A stretch of 64,000 bases of DNA from Oryzias latipes (Eukaryota > Chordata > Actinopteri > Beloniformes > Adrianichthyidae). This document shows positions 1 through 32,014 of this stretch, piece after piece. The position numbers and the translations under genes are program-made. The notes beneath the pieces are model-generated. The model had not been told where the DNA came from, made no database searches, and saw nothing but the letters and a program-made list of their open reading frames with translations. Where the stretch lies: contig NC_019867.2 in the NCBI RefSeq assembly GCF_002234675.1, positions 6,251,561-6,315,560 of the forward strand. The letters run 5' to 3'. Within the stretch, counting starts at the first letter, position 1; each line of letters starts with the position of its first letter.

Positions 1-1033
1 GCGATGTCACTTCCACTAAGGCTTTCCTTTTATTTGCAACCGTTTTCGTAGATGCATCGCTTTTTTTATGTTTGCATTTTTTTTCTTTTTTTGGCACCAC
101 TTTTTTTTTAAATTTTTTGCTGTCATGGCTGTTATTACTTGCAGCGTTTATTTTTTATTTGCATTTCATTTTCTTTTTGTTTGCAATTGCTTTTTTCTTT
201 TTGCTCATCTTTTTTTTTCTGCAATGGCGGTTCTGGGCCACCGTACTACGAAGATAAATCTGGAGGAACACAATTGAACTAATAAATATGATTGTACAAT
301 TAAAATATGTACAATTAAAATAATAAAAAAAAACATTAACGAGTAAAAGTAATTTTTGAGAAATTTTATTTGTGATACTTTAACACTGAAGTACAAAATC
401 AGTTACCACAGAAAGCCACTAAAGGCAACACCAAATCCTGAACATGGAGCGAGTAAGGCAAACAGTCTGTGATAATATATTACTTGCCATCATGATCAGG
501 AAGTAATCAATGTTTGTAAGCAGAAATAACCTCTTCCATCATTATGACAATCAGAAACTTGATTTTCTTTATTAGCTCAAGTTATGAGAACGATTGAAGA
601 TGTGAAATTTTCCATCTAACGATTTTCTAGACAAGCTTCATTCTATTGAGGGTCATGGGAACCTGCTAAAGGTCATCTCAGGTTTTTAGCAGGTGAGAAG
701 TGCGATACACACTTCAGGCCATGAGTTCATCACAAGGAACACAAAAGCAAAACATTCTCAATCCAAAGGGCAATTTGGAGTCATTACTTTAGCTAACATG
801 CATAAATGAACCTGTATTTATATCTATCGACTGGACTGAAGAGGAGTACTTAAAGAAAATGATAGCAACACGTTTTGGAGCTCATCCAGTCAGTGACTCT
901 CTGGGAAACAATTCAAATATTTTTTCTTCTCTTGGTTGGAACCAAGAGGTTTTTCCTTGTTAGAACATTAGTAGCCGGTGAGTTTGCATGACATTGTTTC
1001 AGGAGATTCCATGAGCAAAGGCAGTTTCTTCTG
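1..1033. other. Region downstream of acaa2, including its 3' UTR
   Basis: No coding gene is seen. The first 240 bases are T-rich and give only low-complexity frames. A minus-strand polyadenylation signal (AATAAA, read as tttatt at 365-370) suits the acaa2 3' end, so about 370-1033 is probably its 3' UTR. Bases 640-775 resemble a decayed copy, in reverse, of the teleost repeat seen better at 12255-12645 and 63745-64000. Confidence 0.5.
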
Positions 1034-6065
<5,032 letters not shown>

Positions 6066-6561
6066 CGTGATCCTGTAAAGTCCAACTTCAACAAAAACAA
6101 ACTGTGGATGATTTTTCAATTTGGAACAGAAAGATTTCTCGGGTTATGATCCGAATCTTATTCACGGTGAGTACAACTCGACAAACCCACTCTGACCTTT
6201 ACCCTATATAGCATGCTTCGTTTACTTCCAACTCACAGTTAGATTCGCCAAACGAAATTAAAATTTTCTTTTACATTTTTAACATAAATAACAAACAAAT
6301 ATACTAAAATTGGTGCATTATTGACCCAGTGGCTAAATTAGAAAACACATGTATTAATTTTAATTGTGTTGTTAAATTTTATGCGATATAGAAATGCTCG
6401 AAAGTGCGAGTCCCGGAAGTAGACGATTTTCCTTGATACGTAATTTCTTTGCGACGCGTGCGCCGTATCCCTTGAAAGGGACAGTCGATGCGTTTTTTAT
6501 GCTTTTCTGTTATTTTTTACCCAGCGTTGATCTCTAAATTAATAAAACACGAAGAGCAGAC
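6066..6561. promoter_or_regulatory. Probable bidirectional promoter, acaa2 / mrpl40
   Basis: The two start codons are 496 bp apart on opposite strands, and both genes encode mitochondrial proteins. An ETS-type core, CCGGAAGT, lies at 6413-6420, and CpG dinucleotides cluster at about 6400-6480, upstream of mrpl40. No TATA box is evident there. Shared regulation is inferred from the layout only. Confidence 0.55.
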
Positions 6562-7738
6562 ATGTCTTTGGCATTGTCGCGCTGTTTGTGGAGGGTTTTT
6601 TCCCGGCAGACTGTCCCGTCACGGTGAGTTTGATCAAAGACTGTCAAGGTTGTGCAAAAACACTAAACAGTTCAGTTTTTTGCAGCTGTTCGTTAGTTTC
6701 CCATGACGGTAACCAGACTACACAGTCTGATGTGTACTGTTTTTTTTTCTTTTCAGTGTGATTTTCGGGGAAAATCCACATGCTGTGAGGGGTCCCTTGG
6801 TTGTTCCTGTGATGGAGCTGAAGACGTCAGCCCCCCTGAGGTACCATCTACATCTTCACTCTTTTTAAATGATGAGGCATGCTCATGCTGTTGTGGGCCA
6901 GGAAATCATTGGCTATAACCTACCAAGACTCAGTCAGTTAGTTACTATGATTTAGATTTATGAGAAACTTTTTGTTGCAAGTTCAGGTACGTGAAGTTAT
7001 TGTTTTTGTCTATACTTTTATCATACCTTCACTGTTTCTTCATGTTACCTAAGAGCTGAGCCAAAAAAGAAAAAAAAAGTGGATCCACGGCGGGAGCAGA
7101 TGATGAGGGAGCGGCTGAGGAAGAAGCTGAAAAAGCTGGAGAAGGTTCCACCTGAGCTCATTCCCATAGAGGACTTCATCACTCCCATCAAATGCTTGGA
7201 TGAAACAAGGTAGAGGTTGTTGTTTATGAGTATTTATGACCTTTCATTATTTAACTTGTTTTGGTTGAGTCCCCTTCCACATAAACTGATTCTGTTTCCC
7301 ATCTAACTAAAGGAAACGTGCTGCTCCAGATCTGTCATTTGAAGAGAGTGAGAGCCGAGCGCTGCTGCTGAAGGACTGGAGTCGATACAAACAGGTAATC
7401 ATGTAACCTTAAAATAAAAATTGTTATCCATCCTGTATTAGCTTGTATATATGTCTTTGGTCTTATCTATATTCTGAAAAATACAATACTTGTCTTTTTT
7501 CTGACATCAGCAACAACACAAGGCTGAAGTAGAGGCTATTGAACTGGCTTTGGAGGCGCAGAGAGAGGCGCTGGAGGAGCTAAAGCTGGAGTCTGAGGAG
7601 CTGTACCAATCGGCTCTGAAGCCAGACCCACATCTGTTTCCCTTCACCCGCGAGGGTCCCTCATACACGCCCCCAATACCAAATTATGACGCCCCGGATG
7701 GAAAGTATAATGACATCACAAAGGTGTACACACAGTGA
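6562..7738 (+). CDS. mrpl40: Mitochondrial ribosomal protein L40
   Basis: Component of the large subunit of the mitochondrial ribosome. Five coding exons splice in phase: 6562-6623, 6757-6840, 7054-7209, 7313-7394, 7511-7738. The product is 203 residues; human MRPL40 has 206. The N-terminus ([15 protein letters not shown]...) is basic and hydrophobic as expected of a mitochondrial presequence. The lysine-rich stretch [12 protein letters not shown], the block [16 protein letters not shown], and the C-terminal motifs YTPPIPNY and [12 protein letters not shown] identify the family. The human protein has a few more residues after the final VYTQ. A polyadenylation signal AATAAA lies at 7941-7946. 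In human 22q11 its neighbour is C22orf39, as here. Confidence 0.96.
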
Positions 7739-8438
7739 TGGACAGTGGAGCGCTGTTTGTGCAACTCCAGAGGACTGCTTTCACATGTTTGAGCTTCACT
7801 TGAGTCAAGATGAAGCATGTTTGAGAGCCTGCAGGAGAGATGAGCCTTTCTGCCTTCATGTATGTTCAGTTATGAAGGCCAAAGTCACATATCATCAATG
7901 CAAACTGTGGATCCATTTTTTTCTATTTTAAGAAACTTAAAATAAAAAATGTCTACGGTTTCATTTTTAACTGTAATTTTCTTTTGTGTTAAACTGAATG
8001 TTTTAGTATGAATTGAACACAGGACTGTAATTACAGCCCTAGAAACAACATTTACCAAGATTGAAGAGTGTTAACATGATGGTGGTTACAAAATATGTGT
8101 TTCTGCTTCTTTCCAGACAAAACCTTTTGTTTTCTGTAAGGGTAAAAATTAAACTTCATGAAAAAAAAATGAAAATAAAACAAATCTATTGTTCACTTTA
8201 ATAAGTATTTTCAATCCAATGATATTAAAATCAAACCATTTCTCCCCCAATCATTCTATTAAAGCAGTGATTCTGTATTTTTCAGAAAAATCCTGTTGAA
8301 TTTGTCGGTCTGCTTCACAAAACATTATTCTCTTTATGGTCGACTAACATTTTCCCCCTAATCAACAGTGAGTGTTTGCAGCTCCACTACATCTCGTGTC
8401 CATTAAAAATTAAATACACAAAAGTCAAAGAGGTCCTT
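7739..8438. other. Convergent intergenic gap, mrpl40 and C22orf39-like 3' ends
   Basis: Contains the mrpl40 3' UTR with its signal at 7941-7946, then AT-rich sequence up to the stop codon of the convergent gene. I see no further gene or recognisable repeat. Confidence 0.6.
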
Positions 8439-9636
8439 TTAGGAGTCTTCTGTGTTGTCCTGGTTCAGAGGCAAATTCCAGTCTTTTGGAGGCTCACACC
8501 TCAGTTCCCACACTGGGTCAAAGTTTTTTTGCTCTGCCACCCGCTTTCTTTCACTTCTCTGCAATGCTTCCTAAAATAAGTTTAAAACAAATCTTGTAAT
8601 TATGCAATACGAATTTTAATAGGCAATATTCGTGTCCTAAAGTTGTACCTTAGTCTCTGTGCTTCTAGATTTTTCCCACTCTCTGCAATTATAGTAGTCC
8701 TCTTTCCACTGATGGCATGATGGGGTGGTGCCGTAAGTGTAATAATGGTGGAAGCGATTCACAAGACTTTTGCAGTGCCAGAACTCACTCCAGTAGGTGT
8801 CACATGCTCTCGGTGGCTGTGCGGGAAAAAGGCAAGAAATAAATACCAAAAGCAAAATTAGATAACCACATTAAATCTGACCTGAAACAGTTAAATGCAG
8901 GAACTCCTGCATTAATGTTTTGTGTGGATGTAGGAACTTGTATTTATGTAATGTAATGGTATTTAAATATACAGTTGAAACCAGGGGTTTACACACACAG
9001 GATGACCAAATTAAGGTCGGATTTCACACATGTGTTCTTGGTCTTTTTTTCTCCATTCATGGTACGACAAATCAATGCAACTTTCTATAGTGTTTTTACA
9101 CATTGCAGTATAAAAAAATTCCATGGAGGGAGAAATCACATTATAAGGGAGACATTTAGATATGTTGATCACACATCTTAAAATTATATAGCTGTGGGTT
9201 TTAGATTTATCAAACTCCTTTAAGAAAAATGTGATAACTCAAGAAATCAAATTAAAAAAACAGATTTTTCGTGCGCCCCCTTGTGGTTGTTCAATAAATT
9301 GAACCTCACATTTCTATATTGTATTTAGGTTAAAAAAATGTATTTTACCACTTTTCCTTACAATTAACGATAAATATATCCCAGTTTATGCTCCATGGTT
9401 GTGGTAAATATGAAATATGTCACATTTACGTTATTTGTTACGTGCTAACGATTTTATTTAGCTAAACACAGAGCTAGCCGCCTTCAAACTACAAACAAAT
9501 GTAACAATCATCAACTTTAGATCAATTAGAAAAAAGATTCGAAAGCTAAAGTGGAAAACTGTCACACTAAATTTAACATTTTGTATTCTTTTTTTAGTGA
9601 AATTACCCTCCATGTTGTTACCACGGGTCGGTCCAT
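8439..9636 (-). CDS. C22orf39-like small cysteine-rich protein (UPF0545)
   Basis: Ortholog of human C22orf39 by sequence and by position beside mrpl40. Two exons are clear. The middle one ends in coding sequence at 8649 and starts near 8820; the last is 8439-8570. They read PPRACDTYWSEFWHCKS, then HHYYTYG, CHQWKEDYYNCREWEK and, at the end, DWNLPLNQDNTEDS. Human has the matching PPRPCEAYRAEWKLC, HHYYVHG, CEQWQRDLASCRDWEE and DWHLPLP. The paired Cys spacing resembles twin-cysteine proteins, which is inference. The first exon is uncertain. A 15-base exon at 9622-9636 (MDRPV) with a good donor fits the phase, and ETS-like CCGGAAGT lies just upstream near 9667. Molecular function is poorly known. 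Confidence 0.75.
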
Positions 9637-10529
9637 AGCTAGGTCCAATAGCATTACCTAGAAAGGGACTTCCGGTTTTGTTTTTCAAAACAAAAGCGCC
9701 AGTGCATCTAAGCGGGATTCACTTTGTAAAAAGTAAAGTACAACGAACAAAAATATTTTTTTCTTTGTTTATAACATGTCTGTTTTCTTGATCCAGGTTG
9801 ATTCCATCGAAGTAGTGAGTTAAGACAGCAGTCAACAGGACTTGGTTTATCATTGAGGACGTTTCACTGCTTACCAAGAGTCTAATTTCTTTTTATTGTT
9901 AAATAATTTAGGCCTATTTAATTTTAATTAAATCCCTTAATGTGTTGTCCAAATCACAACTTACCATCTATTGTCAAAATGAGTTAAAATAAAGTCATTT
10001 GAAGTGATCACTGCATCTAATTCAACTGTTTTCTGCAAGTGTTGACATACCATTTCCATGCTAATAAATAATGACTAAACATTCCAAAAAGAATCATTTA
10101 TTTATTTATAAATAAAGCAGCAAAATGCATGAGGCATTGTTTTTACACATCAAGAGAAATATTGTTTTTCACCACAACTAAAGCTAAAGTAAATGTATGC
10201 TCTATTATATTAGCAACAAAGTGTACTGTTAAAAAAAAAGGAAAATGATATTTTAAAAAAAACACTGGATGTTCAAAGTGTAACATTATTATGACAAAAC
10301 TTTCCAATTGTTTTCTAATAATAATTTTCTGTGTTGGTGATAAAGCATTTCCTGACAAATTTCTACTGTCCTCACTCACATCACCAGAAAAAACCCCAAG
10401 AACCAGAATGCAATTTTGCTTTATTTGAGCAAATGAGAATATGAGAATTTCAATCAAAAAATATAATCAAAATTCTACATAAAAGCTCTACAATAGACGT
10501 CACATAGGCCTGACTCTCCACTTGCAGCT
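9637..10529. other. Gap between C22orf39-like gene and ufd1
   Basis: AT-rich. Probably the C22orf39-like upstream region on the left and the ufd1 3' UTR on the right. Minus-strand AATAAA signals lie at about 10097-10107 and near 10417. A minus frame at 10143-10457 shows no family resemblance and looks like chance in 3' UTR. Confidence 0.5.
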
Positions 10530-13500
10530 CTAAGGCTTTCTGCCTTTCTTGCGTAGTGACTGTCCCTCTCCAGAGAAGGCAATGAACTTGTTCAGGGCAT
10601 CATCCTGGAGAAGAAAGATTAAAAATTAGTAAAAAAAAAAGTAAATTAATTTTGGAAGCACATCTTATTACATATATAGAAAAACTATCAACTACTTACA
10701 TCATCGACAACTCTCCTGGGCTGAGGTCGGGAGTTTCTAATGAAAGTGATTTTGCCAACTTTGAAATCATAATTGGGAATTCCTCTGTCATGAAAAGATT
10801 GAAATGAAAATGGACATTGAATTAAAAAAAATCAGTAATTAGATTGAGATGTTCTCAACAGCTTTTAATCACTATTACACAATTTATTTAAAATCTTGCT
10901 AACAGGCTCTGCACATGTGATCAAACAAGGACTGTAAGTTGACTTATGAGGCCAACAATAGATGAAAATTTTTTTACTTTTAGTTTTAATTCCAGATGCA
11001 AAACTTTGTCTCAAAATTCTGTCCCATATGCAGAAAAGAAAAAGAAAAAAAAAATCAAACTAATTAAAAAAATGATTTACTAAGCAGGGACCTTAAAATG
11101 CAACAAAGTTGACACAAACACAAAAAGATGCAACTGTGAAGAGTTTAAATGCAAAACCACCTTTTAATGTCACTTGCTGCTAGAGGAACAGGGTTAGGCT
11201 CAATCCCTTTTGTTTTACCGTCCAGACGATTGCCAGAACCAGTAAAAGCCTAACGAAAAATAAAATCAAGAAAAGTATTTTATTGCTTTCATTTGTCTTT
11301 TGGGTCATTATTAGTTGGAACATACTCACTCTGAATCCGAGGTCCATGTCAGCATAACTGCTTGGGTCTGGCTCTTCCTCCTACAGAAATGTTTTTTACT
11401 AAACCTTTAATGACTTATCTCACTCACTGCTTAAGGCTCAGTCCTTACCGTGGGTTCATCCTGGTTCTGAGATCGCCGCTCAGGTTCTTTGTAACCCAGA
11501 GGTGCATCAAAGTCAACCTAAACAGAGGAGCAAAATAAAACTCAAATAGCAAATAATGTAAAGGTTTAATGTTGTCTAGAATAATAAAGAGAGTCTCACA
11601 TTCATATCACATTCAATGATGGACACAGCTTTATCTGGCTTGGTCTCCATCACTCGCAGCTCATAGATCTAAAGCAAACACAGGCTTTATAGAATGTGTG
11701 CACTATTGAAAGGAAAATATCCTTCAAAATAAAATGAATTACCTTTTCATTGTAGTTGATAGCAATAACATCACCAGTTGTCAAGCATGCAAAGTTCCTC
11801 AGTGCGTTCTCCAGCCTGTGATAAAGTGACAGCTCAGGAATTCCGCTTACCAAACTTTATATGCATAAAGGGCACATAGATGTCCATTGCTCTTACACTG
11901 CCTTGGGGTTTGTGATGTCCAGAAAATCAGGACTTTGAGGTTGGAACTTTGAATAAGTGGCCACCATGAGATTGACACTTTCCACCTGAACCAAACCACC
12001 TTCTTCCAGCAGGAGATTTTGCATCATCTACATAAATACATTTTTAAAAAGTCAGGAAACAAGACAGACAAAAGAAGCATAGTGCTGCCCTGACTTTAGT
12101 AGCTTAAACAAAAACAAAAAAATTGTGATTTTTTTAAGACAATAAAACCATGCTGTCACACTCAAACTTTGATTTATTTGTGTACATTTTGCATAAACAA
12201 TTATTTTTTTTTACTACTTTTATTTCTATTGATGCTGTTAGTTTGGCAGTGTTTTAAATCCACCCATCAAATCCCAGGTGGGTACATTCTGTGTGGAGTT
12301 TGCATCTTTTTCTCCGGGCACTCAAGCTTCCTCCCACAGTCCAAAAACATGCATCATGGGTTGACTGATTACTCTAAATTGTGTTATTGTTGCTCTGTGA
12401 CCGGCTGGTGACCGGCTGGTGACCTGTCTGAGGTGTACCTTGCCTTCGCCCACAGCAGCCAGGATAGACTCTGGCAATCCCGTAACCCTTACAGGGACAC
12501 AGCAGAATAAGAAAATGTGTGGATGGATTAAATCCACCCATCTTCAGATTACGCCGAATCCTTTTCAGGTTCATGACATGAGGTTGCTGGAGCCTAACTT
12601 GGCTTTTGTTGGGCGAAGGCAGGGTCCACCCTGAACAGGTTAGCGGTCTGGTAAAGGGCTATCTTACCTCCATGTGAAAAAAAATCTTCAGCTTTTCAGT
12701 TTGTTTTTTAAATCATCAAACTATTTACTGTGTCTCACCCAGTGTGGTAGGTAGCAGATCCCCTCATCTGCTACAAACTCCAGAACACCACAATGTGTCA
12801 TTCTGTCCGAGTTTTTGTTGGTCAGCTTGAACAGCATCGGGTACGTGATGTTGAGCCTGCCTTCACAGAACAAAAAAGGAAGAGGGTCCTTTCTAGTGAA
12901 GGGTTTATGAAAGAGAAAGAAGAAAAAGAAATACTTGTACTTACTGAGCTGGTCAAGAGCAGAAGGTGGCATGATTACTGGTGAAAGCGGAAAAACAGAT
13001 TTTCTCTGGTTACTGAACAGTTGTTATTGAAATCTTTGTTTTCATATTTAAATAAAAATGTAAAATATAATGTCTTTAGTCAGGTTTTATATAAAAAAAA
13101 GATCATTCATATCCAAATTAAAGTAAAATCGTATCCAAATTTAAACATTCAAATTAATATTTTCTATAAAAACAATGTGTTTTTAAGGAACTGTTTTAAG
13201 ATGTAATATTTTAAAAGGTATAGCACTATTTAAAATGTATGAATTAGATGAATGTATCTATTAAATCCGTTAGTTTGAGAAGAAGTTGATAAAATATGCT
13301 TTTAAATAAATCAATTGACAGTTATCTGTAGATTTTGTGCCAGAAGCAATAAATAAATTAATAAAATAAACATAAAGAGGATAGTCGTTTCTCGTTAATA
13401 TAAGTTATTTACCGTTTGGTTTTGAGTAGGTAAACAACTTCAACTTTAGTTTCACCCTTAAAACTCATGGTTCACTATTTTTTGACTTTCTTTGACTTTT

Positions 13501-13881
13501 CTCTAGATGAAATTATACCAACTTTTGCCTCCTTTCTCCACGTCGGAGCGGTCGTTGGGTCCCGCCAGCATGGACACCGAGTAGCACCGGTACTGAGTGG
13601 AGAAGCGGTTCGGAAAGCCCCGGCCCATTGGGGGGTCAAAAACATGGAAGGAAAACTATGGAAGAGTGCATACCACATGAAAGTCATTTTCAAACCGCAC
13701 TTCAGATCGTTTCACAAGAATAAAGCCGGCATGTGCAACTCTGTTTTCATCGTGACAGAGCATCTTTCTGCTCTGAGGTAATGTTGTTGTTAGCTGCCAG
13801 TTAGCCTAGCCGGTTAAAATCCGGTTTATTTTAATAGAAACATGTCGTCAGCAGTATGTAAATGTAAACATCACTTACCAT
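10530..13881 (-). CDS. ufd1: Ubiquitin recognition factor in ER-associated degradation 1 (UFD1)
   Basis: UFD1 pairs with NPL4 as the ubiquitin-binding cofactor of the p97/VCP ATPase, which extracts ubiquitylated proteins from the ER, chromatin and complexes. Twelve coding exons join in phase: 13879-13881, 13523-13655, 12945-12977, 12739-12860, 11897-12027, 11743-11815, 11600-11668, 11449-11517, 11330-11380, 11161-11249, 10700-10784, 10530-10604. They give 310 residues; human has 307. The N-terminal double-psi beta-barrel part is nearly identical to human ([64 protein letters not shown]). The C-terminus ends [13 protein letters not shown]. The first coding exon is the start codon alone, split ATG|GTAAGT. 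The donor after exon 2 (GTTGGT) is weak but gives the conserved KIIMPP. CCGGAAGT lies upstream at 13984-13991. Confidence 0.97.
12255..12645 (+). repeat. Teleost interspersed repeat in a ufd1 intron
   Basis: Carries phrases common to a repeat family widespread in fish: GTGTGGAGTTTGCAT, CTTCCTCCCACAGTCCAAAA, ACATGCATCATGGGTTGACTG, then GACCTGTCTGAGGTGTACCTTGCC and AGAAAATGTGTGGATGGATT. A short tandem duplication of about 11 bases lies near 12399-12420. Related copies are at 63745-64000 and, decayed, at 640-775. The class is uncertain. Confidence 0.6.
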
Positions 13882-15446
13882 AATGACAAATGAGGTCTTA
13901 GAGGAACTAAAACCCGTAAAAGCAATGTATTTTAGGTCTTTTTGTTTGTTCACGGAGTATTCGATGTTGTCTTTCTTTCTTTCCCGGAAGTGTACAAGCT
14001 GACAGGCGGATATGACGACAATTCTTCTTCTTGTAATTTAAGTGACGGGAGACACAAATGAAAAGGTGCAATACCGCTACCTACTGTGTTGGAGGGGGAA
14101 TTTGAGTGGGGGACAACCTAATTGTTCCATTAAAAACAAACAAAAAAAACTTTATTCTCCTCAACTGTCCAGTTCTCCTCCAAAACCAATAACTACTCCA
14201 TTTGACCTACTATCGGAAGAAAAATATTATAAAGACATCAATGCTGATAATAACTGAGCCAATTACACCATCACTGATTCTACTGTGTTCTAATCAGTGT
14301 AATATTCCTAACATTTCAACTACAAAAACCGAAAGATCCTTCGACATCCTTATTCCGACATTTTTTTTTAAATTAGAGATACAGAAAGAAAAAACAGTCC
14401 TCTTTGTTTTTTGTGTTCTGTAGATCCACTTGTGTAAATGGGAATGAACTGTATCCAAACTGTCTGCTGCAATTTCATCCCAGTTTCCCTTCCTTTTTCT
14501 AACCTCCATCTTCATTTGGAGATAAAAATCTACTTGTACGGTTGGAAAGACCCAGAAAGGAGTGGCCGTGTACAAAAACTTCTTAACTAGGGTCTTCTCG
14601 TGAATCTTTGATACTCTCGCCAATCTAGATCATTTCCAAACAAAGCTTTCGTTTTTCCCACCACGGAGGTCAAAGGTCACCGCTTTGGGGCAAATTTTAT
14701 CATAAAGTTTCAGTGATAATAACAAATTGATCGATAATAATGACAACGAAAAAAACTATAATATTAACGAAAAAGAAACATTTATAACAATAACATAAGT
14801 CTAAATCTAAAATATTTAAATCCCTTTTTGTTCCAAAAAAAAAGATGTTTAATGATTTAATGTTTTTTTTATTTTATTTTATCTACAAATAGTTTTTTCA
14901 CATGCTTGTATGATTTCTTTAATCCCTTTTCTTTCTTACCTTTTGGAACAAAACGGATTTTTTGACATTTTATATTTTACATGAGTGATGTTTTTTACTT
15001 TTTCACCAATAAACCTAAAAATGATACTTTTGATAAATGTTCACTAACAGCCTCATCTACAGTAAAACGGCATGGGATTTCTTTTTGTTTGTAAATATCA
15101 TACATTTGATTTGAATCATATTTAAGGAGCATTACTATTTTCCAAAGAATAAAAATATGTGACACAATTTCAAAGGTATAATAGTTTTATTTGCATTCAG
15201 ATGCGTACATTTTTTACAAGTCTTTGATACAGCTAAATGTTAGCAGCACAGAGTTAAAAACAGTCACAACAGAAAACAAGATGAAAATTATTTTGGATGT
15301 TAAGAAAATACAAAAAAGACAAAGGTTGCCGTCTTTGTTTAGGAGTTTCTCTTTGAAAGACTACAGAAGTTGAGGGAAATAGATCTTACAGACGTCAATC
15401 AACAGGCGTTCATTCATGTTGTTCTTTGCTCGTCTGACGTTTGTAT
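13882..15446. other. Gap between ufd1 and dhx37
   Basis: The left part (13882-14040) is the ufd1 upstream region with CpGs and an ETS core. Bases 14040-14640 look like an unclassified interspersed repeat (phrase AATACCGCTACCTACTGTG). The rest is AT-rich. A minus-strand polyadenylation signal at 15186-15191 probably ends dhx37 transcripts, so about 15170-15446 is its 3' UTR. Confidence 0.5.
14040..14640 (+). repeat. Unclassified interspersed repeat remnant
   Basis: Begins with a TTCTTCTTCTTGTAA-type run and the phrase ACCGCTACCTACTG, which I recognise as recurrent in teleost intergenic DNA. No open frame of substance and no clear ends. The class is not assigned. Confidence 0.35.
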
Positions 15447-29941
<14,495 letters not shown>

Positions 29942-30400
29942 TCTGGCTGCAGGTCTGGATAACAACAAGCTACAAAATATGAATTAAACCAAAATGTGTA
30001 AACAGACTCATAATCAGTCTGTGAGCTCCATTGACTCCATGACGACGAGCTAACCAGCTAACATTAGCGTTACGATGTAAACAGTGTTTAGGCACCAAAT
30101 GTCTATTCTTTGTAAAAACCCACCTTTTGCGTTTAATTGCAATTTCATATATGTCGTTTCAAATGTGACCATGAGTTTATAAACATCCCTCAAGCAAAAA
30201 ACACGTGTAAACACTGTGGGTCCGCCGCTTAAATGATTCCGCCGCAGCAACGTAAGTTACCCTAAAAGGGTTCCGGTCCGGAATCATTGTAGTTACGTCG
30301 CACGCGCCATTTTGAGAGTCAAACACATGTTTTTGTTTTGATCCATTCGCCAGGAAAAATCGGCGACTTGGTGTAACTGAAATAGCCACCAGATCTCACC
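29942..30400. promoter_or_regulatory. Divergent upstream region, dhx37 / THAP gene
   Basis: The dhx37 start codon and the THAP start codon are 459 bp apart on opposite strands. The segment 30230-30340 is CpG-rich with several TTACG/ACGT motifs. It must hold the dhx37 promoter. Whether it ever served the THAP gene is inference. Confidence 0.45.
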
Positions 30401-30711
30401 ATGGTACATACATGCGTTGCTGTTGGCTGCCACAACAGAAAAACTCCAGATTCACGCCTGTCGTTTTACCGATTTCCGCGGGATAAAGACAGAAAACAAC
30501 GATGGATTGCGGCAGTCAAACGGGCAGGGTGGCAGTCCACAGATGCCAGCAGACTCTGCAGTGAACATTTTGTGTCAGGTGGGTCTACAGTCGCACATTT
30601 TATTTGTCTCAAAAGTGATTCATTTAAAAAAAAAAATCGTATTAATCCTAACCTTTTCATATTTTTCTGACGGGCAAGTTATTCAAGTTATAAACTGACT
30701 TATAAAAATAA

Positions 30712-31060
30712 CTGTAGCGACCTGGGGGTTAGCCCCGCCTTCAGCCCCCAAGATTCATGAGAAGTGGGCAGTCTTGGTGTGAAAACCTTGAGTGAGAGAG
30801 CTGGAAGCATAAGTCACATCCATGCTGTTTGGGCTGTTTATCCTGTGCTTGAGTAATTGGGTTTATTGCTGAATATGGATTTGTGGATATTTTCCTGTTA
30901 ATTTCTTCTTGAGACTTTCCGGGGTCGTGCTGTGCATGGAGTATGGACAGCTCTTTATATGAAGCCAATTATTGATCAGCCTGACTATTGTGGTCCCACC
31001 ACAGTGATGTCCCGACTGTGTCCCGGATGTGTCGTTCCAATACAATTAATAACTTTTTAT
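30712..31060 (+). mobile_element. Possible solo LTR fossil
   Basis: A segment beginning TGTAGCGACCTGGGGG with a TATA-like TTTATAT near 30953 has the look of a Gypsy-type solo LTR. It splits the surrounding TIR repeat in the THAP intron. Its right end is not clean and no internal region is present. Old and incomplete. Confidence 0.3.
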
Positions 31061-32014
31061 CTCATTAAAAATCTTTCAATTATCTTTCTGTATTAAATTT
31101 AGTGAGCAGCAATGCTTGATAGTTTTTCTCAGAGACTTCTGGGAAATTCTAGATTACTGTACTGGGTTTTGGATACATTTGGACAGCTCTTAAAAAAAAA
31201 AAAGGTCAAAAGCTCTGTATTCCTGTAGTGCAATAAGTGGTGAGTAGTGAATGAATTCAAACACAACCTGTGAGAACTGGCCCGAGTAAATGTGACGTTA
31301 CCCATAAAAAAATGGTGTACTTCCAGCTTCAACCAAATGAAGTCAATTCATTCTCCATTCTTTTGCAATATAGATGTTGCCATGTTGGAGCCAGAAATTG
31401 TCAGTAAGCATAAGTATGCAATTTAGATAACAATATTTCACTTCCGACAACAAAATGGGATGCGGATTTGAGCATCAGCACAGATGAAAGTTTTTGGTCA
31501 GAACTTTGTCTAAACACCTTTAAAATGACAAAAAGTCCAAATCTGCAGCTAATCCATTTCAAAACTCTTCACAGAATTTACTACACTGGACAGAGGATGT
31601 TCAAGATGGGTCTCAGTAACTCAGACATTTGTCAGCACTGTGACAGTAATCTACCCGACAATTACATGCATGCACTATGGTTCTGCACGCCTGTCCAGGC
31701 TCTCTGGCGGCAGGTATGTGCCGATCTATCAGTCTGGCTTAAGGTTTCAATCACAGCTTCACCGTCACTTTGTGTGCTTGGTGACATGAGTGCCATCGAT
31801 GTAGAAGGAGGATTAGGCTCTATCATTTTCATAACTCTTTGCATTGCTAAAAAAACTATTTTAATAAATTGGAAAAGCAAAAAAAATATAAATATAAGTC
31901 AACACATAAATCTGCTGCTTGATCATATCAGCTTGGAAAAAATGTCAGCCCAAAGTTCAAGTAACTTCGAAAGAATTCGGTCTCTCTGGTCTCCCATAGC
32001 TAACTCCGTGACTT

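Noticed and set aside
10143-10457. A 104-codon minus frame downstream of ufd1
   Set aside because: AT-rich 3' UTR of ufd1; hydrophobic low-complexity product with no family match.
13467-13781. A plus-strand 104-codon frame over ufd1 exon 2
   Set aside because: It is the antisense of the conserved UFD1 N-terminal exon and has no resemblance to a protein family.
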